DNA of 9,090 bases from assembly GCA_003449515.1 (NCBI GenBank), contig DMHI01000280.1:1-9090 (forward strand), read 5' to 3'. Each line of letters starts with the position of its first letter. Positions within the stretch are counted from its first letter, which is position 1. Positions 1 through 5,082 of the stretch are shown piece by piece. The notes under the pieces are model-generated. The model was not told the DNA's origin. It ran no database searches and saw nothing but the letters and a program-made list of their open reading frames with translations. The translations under genes were made by a program, and so were the position numbers. Source of the DNA: Lysobacteraceae bacterium. GTDB lineage: Bacteria; Pseudomonadota; Gammaproteobacteria; Xanthomonadales; Xanthomonadaceae.

Positions 1-317
1 TCAAGCCCTTCAAGCTCGACGACGTGCGCGAAGCGCTGTCCGAGGTGGGGGTCACCGGCATCACCGCCATCGAGGTCAAGGGCTTCGGGCGGCAGAAAGG
101 CCACACCGAGCTCTACCGCGGCGCCGAGTACGTCGTCGACTTCCTGCCGAAGATCAAGCTCGAAGTCGCGGTGACGAACGATCAGGTCGATCGCGTGGTC
201 GAAGCGATCGCAGGCGCGGCGAACAGCGGCAAGATCGGCGACGGCAAGATCTTCGTCTACGACCTCGAGCGGGTGATGCGTATCCGCACGGGTGAGCTGG
301 ACGGCGACGCGCTGTAA
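1..317 (+). CDS. glnB: Nitrogen regulatory protein P-II (5' end outside window)
   Basis: PII signal-transduction protein: a trimeric cytoplasmic sensor of 2-oxoglutarate and ATP/ADP that controls glutamine synthetase adenylylation and NtrB (GlnB) or the ammonium channel AmtB (GlnK). The reading frame is open from the first base; the first complete codon (position 3) matches Lys9 in the conserved KPFKLDDVREAL stretch, so about eight codons are missing. Numbered this way the protein is 112 residues, the usual family length. Seen directly: GFGRQKGHTELYRGAEY with the uridylylated T-loop tyrosine Tyr51 (codon 129-131), the VDFLPK stretch, the nucleotide-binding GKIGDGKIFV segment and the C-terminal RIRTGE. 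All hallmark residues are intact. GlnB and GlnK cannot be separated with certainty because the upstream neighbour is not visible. The gene ends 33 bp before a strong hairpin terminator and converges on speE. Confidence 0.95.
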   Translation, partial: KPFKLDDVREALSEVGVTGITAIEVKGFGRQKGHTELYRGAEYVVDFLPKIKLEVAVTNDQVDRVVEAIAGAANSGKIGDGKIFVYDLERVMRIRTGELDGDAL

Positions 318-344
318 GGATCGCGACAGCTCGAACGATCGAAC

Positions 345-375
345 GAAGAAGGGCGCCGCGGCGCCCTTTCTCTTT
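345..375 (+). terminator. Rho-independent terminator after the PII gene, probably bidirectional
   Basis: Perfect inverted repeat GGGCGC-CGCG-GCGCCC at 351-366, followed on the + strand by the T-rich run TTTCTCTTTCC. On the - strand the same hairpin is followed by CTTCTTCGTT, so it can also stop transcripts of speE, whose stop codon lies about 33 bp away. It fills most of the gap between the two convergent genes. Confidence 0.85.
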
Positions 376-398
376 CCTCTCGACTCGTTTTCCGCGCA

Positions 399-1256
399 TT
401 ACTCGGCGAGCGCCTTCTCGACGAAGGGCGGCAGCGCGAGGGCGGCCTGATGCACGGCGGCACTGTAGTACTGCGTGGCGAACGGGCGCGCGGCGGCGTC
501 CTTCATGCGGAACTGCGTGAGATCACGCGACTCCTTCGACGCGATCAGGCAGCTCCAGTAGCCGGTCGGGTAGCAGGGCTGCGGGAAGGGCAGCAGGCGG
601 AAGTCCTTGAAGCCGGCATCGCGCATCGCGGCGCGCATGTCGAGGATCAGGTGCATCAGGGCCAGCGGGCTTTCGCTCTGCTGCACCAGCAGGCCGCCGG
701 CTTTAAGCGCGCGCAGGCAGTCTTCGTAGAAGGCGCGGTTGAACAGGCCTTCGGCGGGGCCCACCGGATCGGTCGAGTCGACGATCACCACGTCGATGCT
801 CTCGGGCGCGGCGTTCTTCATGTAGGCGATGCCGTCGTCGAACATCACCGTCGCGCGCGGGTCGTCGTTGCTCTCGCACAACTCGGGGAAGTAGCGGCGC
901 GCCATCACCGTCACCTGCTCGTCGATGTCGCACTGCACGGCCGTGCGCACGCCCGGGTGCTTCAGCACCTCGCGCAGCGTGCCGCAGTCGCCGCCGCCGA
1001 TGATCACCACGTTCTGCGGGTTCGCATGCGTGAACAGCGGCGCGTGCGCCATCATCTCGTGGTAGAAAAAGTTGTCGCGCGTGGTCACCATCATCGCGCC
1101 GTCGATCAGCATGACCTTGCCCCAGTCGGTGCTGTCGTAGATTTCGATCTTCTGGAACGGCGACTGCACCTCGTCCAGCTTCGCCGTCACGCGCAGGCCG
1201 AAGGCCGAGCCGGTGTGGTCGAAGGTCTCGTGGAGCCAAGTCGGGGATGAGTTCAC
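399..1256 (-). CDS. speE: Spermidine synthase (polyamine aminopropyltransferase)
   Basis: Transfers the aminopropyl group of decarboxylated S-adenosylmethionine to putrescine, giving spermidine and methylthioadenosine; cytoplasmic. From the GTG at 1256 the protein has 285 residues, close to the 288 of E. coli SpeE. That GTG was chosen because a clear Shine-Dalgarno (GAGGAG) lies 8 bases before it; the frame stays open to an upstream GTG at 1295 (298 residues) without a comparable ribosome site. Seen in the protein: N-terminal beta domain with YHEMMAHAPL, the Rossmann nucleotide motif IIGGGDCGTLREV (residues ~85-96), acidic ligand-binding Asp in CDID, FDDG, and the catalytic DSTDPVGP segment (Asp160 and Asp163 in this numbering). 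The C-terminal QYYSAAVHQAALALP block is also typical. It needs SpeD (not in the window) for its co-substrate and works downstream of SpeA. It lies on the same strand as hicBA, about 200 bp downstream. Confidence 0.96.
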   Translation of the reverse strand: MNSSPTWLHETFDHTGSAFGLRVTAKLDEVQSPFQKIEIYDSTDWGKVMLIDGAMMVTTRDNFFYHEMMAHAPLFTHANPQNVVIIGGGDCGTLREVLKHPGVRTAVQCDIDEQVTVMARRYFPELCESNDDPRATVMFDDGIAYMKNAAPESIDVVIVDSTDPVGPAEGLFNRAFYEDCLRALKAGGLLVQQSESPLALMHLILDMRAAMRDAGFKDFRLLPFPQPCYPTGYWSCLIASKESRDLTQFRMKDAAARPFATQYYSAAVHQAALALPPFVEKALAE

Positions 1257-1299
1257 TGTCGGTACTCCTCGAAGGAATGAAGGCGAAGCGGTCACGGTC

Positions 1300-1361
1300 G
1301 GGCGCGAGCTCTGCTTTGGGTGGGGCGCGAGCTCGGCTCTGTGTTGGTCGGGCGCGAGCTC
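1300..1361 (-). repeat. Three direct copies of a 12-bp motif in the speE leader
   Basis: The 12-mer GGGCGCGAGCTC (read on - as GAGCTCGCGCCC) occurs exactly at 1300-1311, 1323-1334 and 1350-1361, with start-to-start spacing of 23 and 27 bp. All three lie 44-105 bp upstream of the chosen speE start. Copies 1323 and 1350 are further extended by GGC. The core GAGCTC is self-complementary. Regular spacing near two helical turns could suit a regulator or a leader RNA structure, but a simple decayed tandem repeat is equally possible. Confidence 0.75.
1341..1351. repeat. 11-bp direct repeat, copy 1 (downstream of hicA)
   Basis: GTGTTGGTCGG here is identical to 1889-1899, and the two copies bracket the hicBA pair (548 bp apart, same orientation). 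This copy overlaps the 12-bp repeat array by two bases. It could be a duplicated insertion target, a recombination scar, or a shared protein-binding site. Confidence 0.5.
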
Positions 1362-1407
1362 GGCGTTGCACGCTGGGCGCGGGCGCCGCGACGAGCTTGC
1401 TTCGCGG

Positions 1408-1413
1408 ATTCTA
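1408..1413 (-). promoter_or_regulatory. Possible -10 element of a speE promoter
   Basis: On the - strand TAGAAT (5 of 6 matches to TATAAT) lies about 150 bp upstream of the speE GTG, just outside the repeat array and downstream of hicA. No good -35 is seen at 16-18 bp, so an activator-dependent promoter or chance are both possible. If real, the transcript would have a leader of about 145 nt carrying all three 12-bp repeats. speE may also be read from the hicBA promoter. Confidence 0.3.
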
Positions 1414-1438
1414 GCGATCGGACGATGAATGCATCACG

Positions 1439-1452
1439 GCACGTTGACGTGC
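1439..1452. promoter_or_regulatory. 14-bp palindrome between hicA and speE, possible operator
   Basis: GCACGT-TG-ACGTGC is a perfect inverted repeat with a 2-bp centre, starting 5 bp beyond the hicA stop codon. With only two bases between the arms it is a poor RNA hairpin and there is no T-run, so an operator is more likely than a terminator. It sits about 26 bp upstream of the candidate speE -10, where an activator or repressor could act. No regulator is identified. Confidence 0.4.
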
Positions 1453-1456
1453 GCCA

Positions 1457-1675
1457 TCAGAGCTGCGCCATGAACTCATCGGCGCTGACGCCCGCCTGTT
1501 TGAGCACGCCCGAAAGGGTGCCGACCTTCAGCTCGGCGTGCAGCGGAACGACGCAGCCGGCGCTGCCGCGCTTGAGCACGACGTGGCTGCCCTTCTGTCG
1601 TACCGCCACGAAGCCGAGTCGCTGCAGCGCGCGCACGGCGTCGGCGCCGGACACGCGCGGCAGGCTAGGCGGCAT
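1457..1675 (-). CDS. hicA: HicA-family toxin (mRNA interferase)
   Basis: Small 72-residue protein of the HicA family: double-stranded-RNA-binding-fold ribonucleases that cleave mRNA and block translation until bound by HicB. Seen in order: the N-terminal helix DAVRALQRLGF; the catalytic segment RQKGSHVVLKR with the family's active-site histidine (His31); the strand CVVPLHAELKVGTL; and the closing helix VLKQAGVSADEFMAQL. This is a full-length match with no missing catalytic residue, so the toxin is probably active. The ATG at 1675 lies inside the end of hicB (11-bp overlap), which implies translational coupling; no strong ribosome site of its own is visible. Gene order is antitoxin first, the reverse of E. 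coli hicAB but common elsewhere. The pair sits between speE and speA. Confidence 0.9.
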   Translation of the reverse strand: MPPSLPRVSGADAVRALQRLGFVAVRQKGSHVVLKRGSAGCVVPLHAELKVGTLSGVLKQAGVSADEFMAQL

Positions 1676-1874
1676 GGGCCGGCAGGTCGAAGGTGGTCAG
1701 CACCGGGCGCCCGTGCGCGGTGAGCGGGAACTCGTCGAGATACAGCGCGGTCGCCTCGCGAAGGTTGGCGAGGGCGTCTTCCAACGTTTCGCCTTGGCTG
1801 GAGGTGCCTGTTTCCGGATTGAGGGCGGTGAACCCGCCTTCCGGCGCGGGCATGAGGACGGCGGTCAGCTGCAT
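1665..1874 (-). CDS. hicB: HicB-family antitoxin, short form
   Basis: 69-residue partner of HicA. HicB proteins have a degenerate RNase H-like fold that covers the toxin's active site. Seen: the N-terminal strand pair MQLTAVLMPAPEGGFTALNPE, the GTSSQGETLEDALANLREATALYL stretch typical of the family (G-x-T-xx-EA-like turn followed by a long helix), then a short tail FDLPAHAA. Many HicB proteins carry a C-terminal helix-turn-helix or ribbon-helix-helix DNA-binding domain; this one ends before any such domain, so autoregulation by the usual route is doubtful. The start is well supported by GAGGAG six bases before the ATG. Its last 11 bp overlap hicA. A -10-like TACAAT lies 27 bp upstream. The gene is transcribed divergently from speA. 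Confidence 0.87.
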   Translation of the reverse strand: MQLTAVLMPAPEGGFTALNPETGTSSQGETLEDALANLREATALYLDEFPLTAHGRPVLTTFDLPAHAA

Positions 1875-1888
1875 GGGGTGCTCCTCGG

Positions 1889-1899
1889 GTGTTGGTCGG
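1889..1899. repeat. 11-bp direct repeat, copy 2 (hicB leader)
   Basis: Exact copy of 1341-1351. On the - strand it reads CCGACCAACAC and lies between the hicB -10 element (1901-1906) and the hicB ribosome site, over the expected transcription start, a position where an operator would act. Confidence 0.5.
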
Positions 1900-1900
1900 T

Positions 1901-1906
1901 ATTGTA
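1901..1906 (-). promoter_or_regulatory. -10 element of the hicBA promoter
   Basis: On the - strand TACAAT (5 of 6 to TATAAT) lies 27 bp before the hicB ATG, which predicts a leader of about 20 nt containing the GAGGAG ribosome site. No good -35 is seen at 16-18 bp; the region is C/G-rich. The spacing to hicB makes this the best promoter candidate for the toxin-antitoxin pair. Confidence 0.5.
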
Positions 1907-1943
1907 GGCCCTCGGTGACAGCCCCCCGTTCACCCCCCGGTCG

Positions 1944-1949
1944 TACACT
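1944..1949 (+). promoter_or_regulatory. Weak -10-like element upstream of speA
   Basis: TACACT lies 32 bp before the speA ATG, in the short divergent region shared with hicB. A GTGACA at 1915-1920 resembles a -35 but stands 23 bp away, too far for a normal promoter. The leader is C-rich (two C6 runs at 1922-1927 and 1933-1938), and no purine-rich ribosome site precedes the ATG. Treated as a candidate only. Confidence 0.25.
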
Positions 1950-1981
1950 ACGCGCCCTCCGTTCCCTCCCGGCCCCAGCCC

Positions 1982-3898
1982 ATGACCGCCTGGACGCTCG
2001 ACCGCGCCCGCCACACCTACTCCGTGCCGTACTGGTCGGACGGCTATTTCGACATCGACGGCAGCGGCCGGCTGGTGGCGCGCCCGCACGGCGAGGGCGG
2101 CCCGGCGATCGCGCTGACCGACGTGGTGGAGCGCGCGCGCGGCATGGGCCACAAGCTGCCGATGCTGGTGCGCTTCTCCGACGTGCTCGGCCATCGCTTG
2201 GGCAAGCTGCAGGAGGCGTTCGCGCAGGCGATGCGCGAGCTCGACTACCGCGGCGGCTACACGGCGGTGTATCCGATCAAGGTGAACCAGCACGCCGGCG
2301 TGGCGGGTGAACTGGCGCGCGTCGGCGCGCCGGTAGGCGAAGCGCCGTACATGGCCGACTTCGGGCTGGAAGCCGGCAGCAAGCCCGAGCTGATGGCGGT
2401 GCTGGCGCTCGCGCGGCCCGGCAGCGTGGTCGTGTGCAACGGCTACAAGGACCGCGAGTTCATCCGCTTGGCGCTGATGAGCCGCAAGCTCGGCCTCGAC
2501 ACCGTGCTGGTGATCGAAAAGCCCTCGGAAGTGGCGCTGATTATCGAGGAGTCGCGCGCGCTCGGCGTGGCCCCCGTGGTCGGCATCCGCCTGCGCCTGG
2601 CCTCGCTCGGTGCCGGCAAGTGGCAGAACAGCGGCGGCGACAAGGCCAAGTTCGGCCTCTCGCCGCGCCAGGTGCTCGACGCGGTCGACAAGCTGCAGGC
2701 CGCGGGCCTTGGCGACAGCGTGGCGATGCTGCACTTCCACATGGGCTCGCAGATCAGCAACGTGCGCGACATCGCCAGCGGCATGCGCGAGGCCGTGAAC
2801 TACTTCGTCGAGCTCTCCAAGCGCAGCTGCCCGATCCGTTTGATGGACGCCGGCGGCGGCCTCGGCGTGGACTACGAAGGCACGCGCTCGCGCTCGTTCT
2901 GCTCGATCAACTACGGCCTCGACCAGTACGCGTACACGCTGCTGCAGCCGCTGGCCGAGGCCTGCGCCGAGCACGGCCTGCCGCAGCCGCGGCTGATCAC
3001 CGAAGCGGGCCGCGCGATGACCGCGCACCACGCGGTGATGGTGGTCAACGTGTCGGAAGTGGAGCGCGCGCCGGAAGGCCGCGTCAGCGCGGCGAAGCCC
3101 GGCGAGCCTGCGGTGATCCGCCACCTGCGCGAAGTGCAGGCCGAGCTCGACGTGCGTCCGCCGGTCGAGCTGTTCCACGAAGCGCAGCACCATCTCGCCG
3201 AGGGCCAGACCCTGTTCGCGCTGGGCCAGCTCGGCGTCGAGCAGCGCGCCCAGCTCGACGATCTCTTCTACGCCATCGCCCATGCGGTGCGGCAGCGCCT
3301 GTCGGCCGAGGAGAAGAGCCACCGCCCGGTGCTCGACGAGCTCAACGAGCGCCTCGTCGACAAGTACTTCGTCAACTTCTCGGTGTTCGAGTCGATCCCG
3401 GACGTCTGGGCGATCGAGCAGGTGTTCCCGATCCTGCCGATCGATCGCCTGAACGAAGCGCCGACGCGCCGCGGCGTGATTGCTGATCTGACCTGTGACT
3501 CCGACGGCCGCATCGACACCTACGTGGAAAGCGAGGCACTCGACGCCTCGCTACCGCTGCATGCGCTGAAGCCCGGCGAGTCCTACCTGCTGGCCATCGC
3601 GATGGTGGGCGCGTACCAGGAGACGCTGGGCGACATCCACAACCTGTTCGGCGACACCGATACGGTGGCCGTGCGCCTCGACGGGCAGGGCGACTACACG
3701 CTCGACACCCAGCGTCGCGGCGACACCACCGACGTGATGCTCGACTACGTCGGCTACCGGCTCGTCGACCTGCGTGCCCGCTATCGCGCCAACGTCGAGG
3801 CCGCGAATCTGCCGGAGGCAACGGCGGCAGCATTCATCGCCGCGCTCGAGGGCGGGCTGACCGGCTACACCTACCTGTCGGAGGAGCCGCTGGAGTGA
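1982..3898 (+). CDS. speA: Biosynthetic arginine decarboxylase
   Basis: Pyridoxal-phosphate enzyme of the alanine-racemase-like fold (Orn/Lys/Arg decarboxylase class IV) that converts arginine to agmatine and CO2; agmatine is then processed to putrescine, the substrate of SpeE. The protein has 638 residues, near the 658 of E. coli SpeA. Seen in order: the N-terminal YSVPYWSDGYFDID; the PLP-lysine motif AVYPIKVNQ with Lys100; HFHMGSQ (His251-Gln257); the glycine-rich phosphate-binding DAGGGLGVDYEGT from Asp289; CSINYGLDQYA; the inserted helical bundle around residues 380-460; PDVWAIEQVFPILP; and the catalytic LTCDSDGRID with Cys505. The active site is complete. The start at 1982 fits the conserved N-terminus, although no Shine-Dalgarno is visible before it. 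The stop TGA overlaps the GTG of the next gene (GTGA), so the dehydrogenase is probably co-transcribed and translationally coupled. Confidence 0.97.
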   Translation: MTAWTLDRARHTYSVPYWSDGYFDIDGSGRLVARPHGEGGPAIALTDVVERARGMGHKLPMLVRFSDVLGHRLGKLQEAFAQAMRELDYRGGYTAVYPIKVNQHAGVAGELARVGAPVGEAPYMADFGLEAGSKPELMAVLALARPGSVVVCNGYKDREFIRLALMSRKLGLDTVLVIEKPSEVALIIEESRALGVAPVVGIRLRLASLGAGKWQNSGGDKAKFGLSPRQVLDAVDKLQAAGLGDSVAMLHFHMGSQISNVRDIASGMREAVNYFVELSKRSCPIRLMDAGGGLGVDYEGTRSRSFCSINYGLDQYAYTLLQPLAEACAEHGLPQPRLITEAGRAMTAHHAVMVVNVSEVERAPEGRVSAAKPGEPAVIRHLREVQAELDVRPPVELFHEAQHHLAEGQTLFALGQLGVEQRAQLDDLFYAIAHAVRQRLSAEEKSHRPVLDELNERLVDKYFVNFSVFESIPDVWAIEQVFPILPIDRLNEAPTRRGVIADLTCDSDGRIDTYVESEALDASLPLHALKPGESYLLAIAMVGAYQETLGDIHNLFGDTDTVAVRLDGQGDYTLDTQRRGDTTDVMLDYVGYRLVDLRARYRANVEAANLPEATAAAFIAALEGGLTGYTYLSEEPLE

Positions 3899-4845
3899 GC
3901 GACGCGATGAGCACGCCGAACACCAGCGGCCCGCGCGTGGGCTTCATCGGCCTTGGCGCGATGGGCCATCCGATGGCGGGCCACCTCGCCGATCGCGGGC
4001 TGCTTGCCGTGGTCGGCAACCGCACTGCGGCCAAGGCGGCAAACTTCGCGGCGGCGCGCGAGGCGTCGGCGGGCCGGGATGCTTCGGCCATCGGACAGCC
4101 CCCGATCCGCGCCGCCGCGACGTTCGCCGATTTCGCCGCGTGCGATGGGGTGGTACTCTGTGTGTCCGCCGACGCCGACGTGCTCGAGAACGTTGACGGG
4201 CTTGCCACGCACTTGTCACCCGGCGCCATCGTCATCGACCACAGCACGGTGAGCGTCGAGACCGCCCGCGAGGCCGCGAAGCGCCTCGCCGCGCGCGGCA
4301 TCGGCTTTCTCGATGCGCCGGTGTCCGGCGGCGTCGAGGGCGCCAAGAGCGGCAAGCTCTCGATCATGGTCGGCGGCGACGAGGCGATCCTCGAACGCGC
4401 CCGTCCGGTGCTCGAAGCCTACGGCGCGCGCATCGCGCTGATGGGCGGCACCGGGGCAGGTCAGGCGACGAAGGCGGTCAACCAGATCCTCGTCGCCGGC
4501 ATCAACGAGGCCGTGTGCGAGGGCCTCGCCTTCGCCGAGAAGCTGGGCCTCGACGCCGAGCGCCTGCTCCCCACGCTGATGGCGGGTGCCGCCAGCAACT
4601 GGTTCCTCGACAAGCGCGGCGCGACCATGCTGCAGGGCGAGTTCAGGCCCGGCTTCAAGTGCGCGCACATGGCGAAAGACCTGCGCATCGTGCAGGCGAT
4701 GGCCGAGGCCGCCGGCATCCGCCATCCGGTGATCGATCGCGCGCTGGCCGACTACAGCGAACTCGAGGCCCGCGGCGATGGCGAGCTCGATACGTCGGCG
4801 CTGATTCTCATCAAGCGCGACTCACGCCACACCCGCTTCGCCTGA
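3895..4845 (+). CDS. NAD(P)-dependent oxidoreductase, 3-hydroxyisobutyrate dehydrogenase family
   Basis: Beta-hydroxyacid dehydrogenase that interconverts a 3-hydroxyacid and its semialdehyde using NAD(P)H. Seen: the N-terminal Rossmann motif GFIGLGAMGHPMAGHL (G19-L-G21-A-M-G24); the substrate-binding DAPVSGGVEGAKSGKL (from Asp140); the catalytic QATKAVNQ with Lys193 and Asn196; and the C-terminal KDL signature at Lys261-Asp262. The substrate (3-hydroxyisobutyrate, tartronate semialdehyde, glyoxylate or succinate semialdehyde) cannot be read from these motifs. At 316 residues it is about 15-20 longer than usual; the excess seems to be an Ala-rich insert near residues 49-70, after the first beta-alpha units. 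GTG 3895 has GGAGGAG 8 bases upstream and overlaps the speA stop; ATG 3907 is an alternative start that would shorten it by four residues. Any link to arginine or polyamine breakdown is inferred only from the coupling to speA. Confidence 0.9.
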   Translation: MSDAMSTPNTSGPRVGFIGLGAMGHPMAGHLADRGLLAVVGNRTAAKAANFAAAREASAGRDASAIGQPPIRAAATFADFAACDGVVLCVSADADVLENVDGLATHLSPGAIVIDHSTVSVETAREAAKRLAARGIGFLDAPVSGGVEGAKSGKLSIMVGGDEAILERARPVLEAYGARIALMGGTGAGQATKAVNQILVAGINEAVCEGLAFAEKLGLDAERLLPTLMAGAASNWFLDKRGATMLQGEFRPGFKCAHMAKDLRIVQAMAEAAGIRHPVIDRALADYSELEARGDGELDTSALILIKRDSRHTRFA

Positions 4846-4908
4846 GTGCGCGGTTCTTGATCCCAGTAAGGCCGAAGCCTATTCGACAGGGCCGTGAAGC
4901 AGCCTCTC

Positions 4909-4945
4909 AAAAGCGCCGAAGACCAGCCTTGCAGTGGCGCGTTTT
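4909..4945. terminator. Possible terminator hairpin after the speA-dehydrogenase operon
   Basis: AAAAGCGCC (4909-4917) can pair with GGCGCGTTTT (4936-4945) with one bulged G, leaving an 18-nt loop. The A/T ends would give a short U-run on either strand, so it could work bidirectionally. The large loop and short stem make this a weak candidate. Confidence 0.35.
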
Positions 4946-5070
4946 CAGTTTGGCGTGAGCTGACTCGATGCCGCCCTGAACGCTGCTGGTTGGGCCTTCA
5001 GTTTGCGTACGAGCGAGTTTCTTGATTTTCCCGCCGTGCATCGCTGGTTTGACCGCACTCCCCCGAATGC

Positions 5071-5076
5071 AAGGAG
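5071..5076 (+). promoter_or_regulatory. Ribosome binding site that fixes the start of the first hypothetical gene
   Basis: A near-consensus AAGGAG lies six bases before the ATG at 5083. The frame also offers a GTG directly before it (5080), but the spacing favours the ATG. This strong site in a region otherwise free of signals supports the gene being real. Confidence 0.75.
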
Positions 5077-5082
5077 CTCGTG

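Larger units (their letters stand above)
4846..5082. other. Non-coding gap at the boundary between core and accessory segments
   Basis: Gap of 237 bp between the dehydrogenase stop and the first hypothetical gene. No tRNA, attC site or insertion-sequence end was recognised. It holds one imperfect hairpin (4909-4945), two copies of TTCAGTTTG (4944-4952 and 4997-5005) and, at its right end, the ribosome site of the next gene. Composition falls from the very GC-rich pattern on its left to the mixed pattern on its right within this stretch, so a junction of imported DNA may lie here. No convincing promoter was found for the genes that follow. Confidence 0.5.

Noticed and set aside
450..1250. 266-residue open frame on the + strand opposite speE
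   Set aside because: Composition (His, Val, Arg, Ala-rich) is that of an antisense shadow; speE is certain.
1257..1295. Longer speE starting at GTG 1295
   Set aside because: The extra 13 residues contain the Shine-Dalgarno of the GTG at 1256, and the shorter form has the usual family length.
1865..3322. 485-residue open frame on the - strand opposite speA
   Set aside because: His/Ala/Arg-rich translation typical of the antisense of a GC-rich gene; speA on the other strand is unequivocal.
4989..4995. GTTGGGC resembling the integron attC core GTTRRRY
   Set aside because: No matching RYYYAAC partner occurs upstream in the gap, so there is no attC site.
5022..5050. TTGATT followed by TGGTTT as a promoter for the hypothetical pair
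   Set aside because: The -10 position matches the consensus at only two of six bases.
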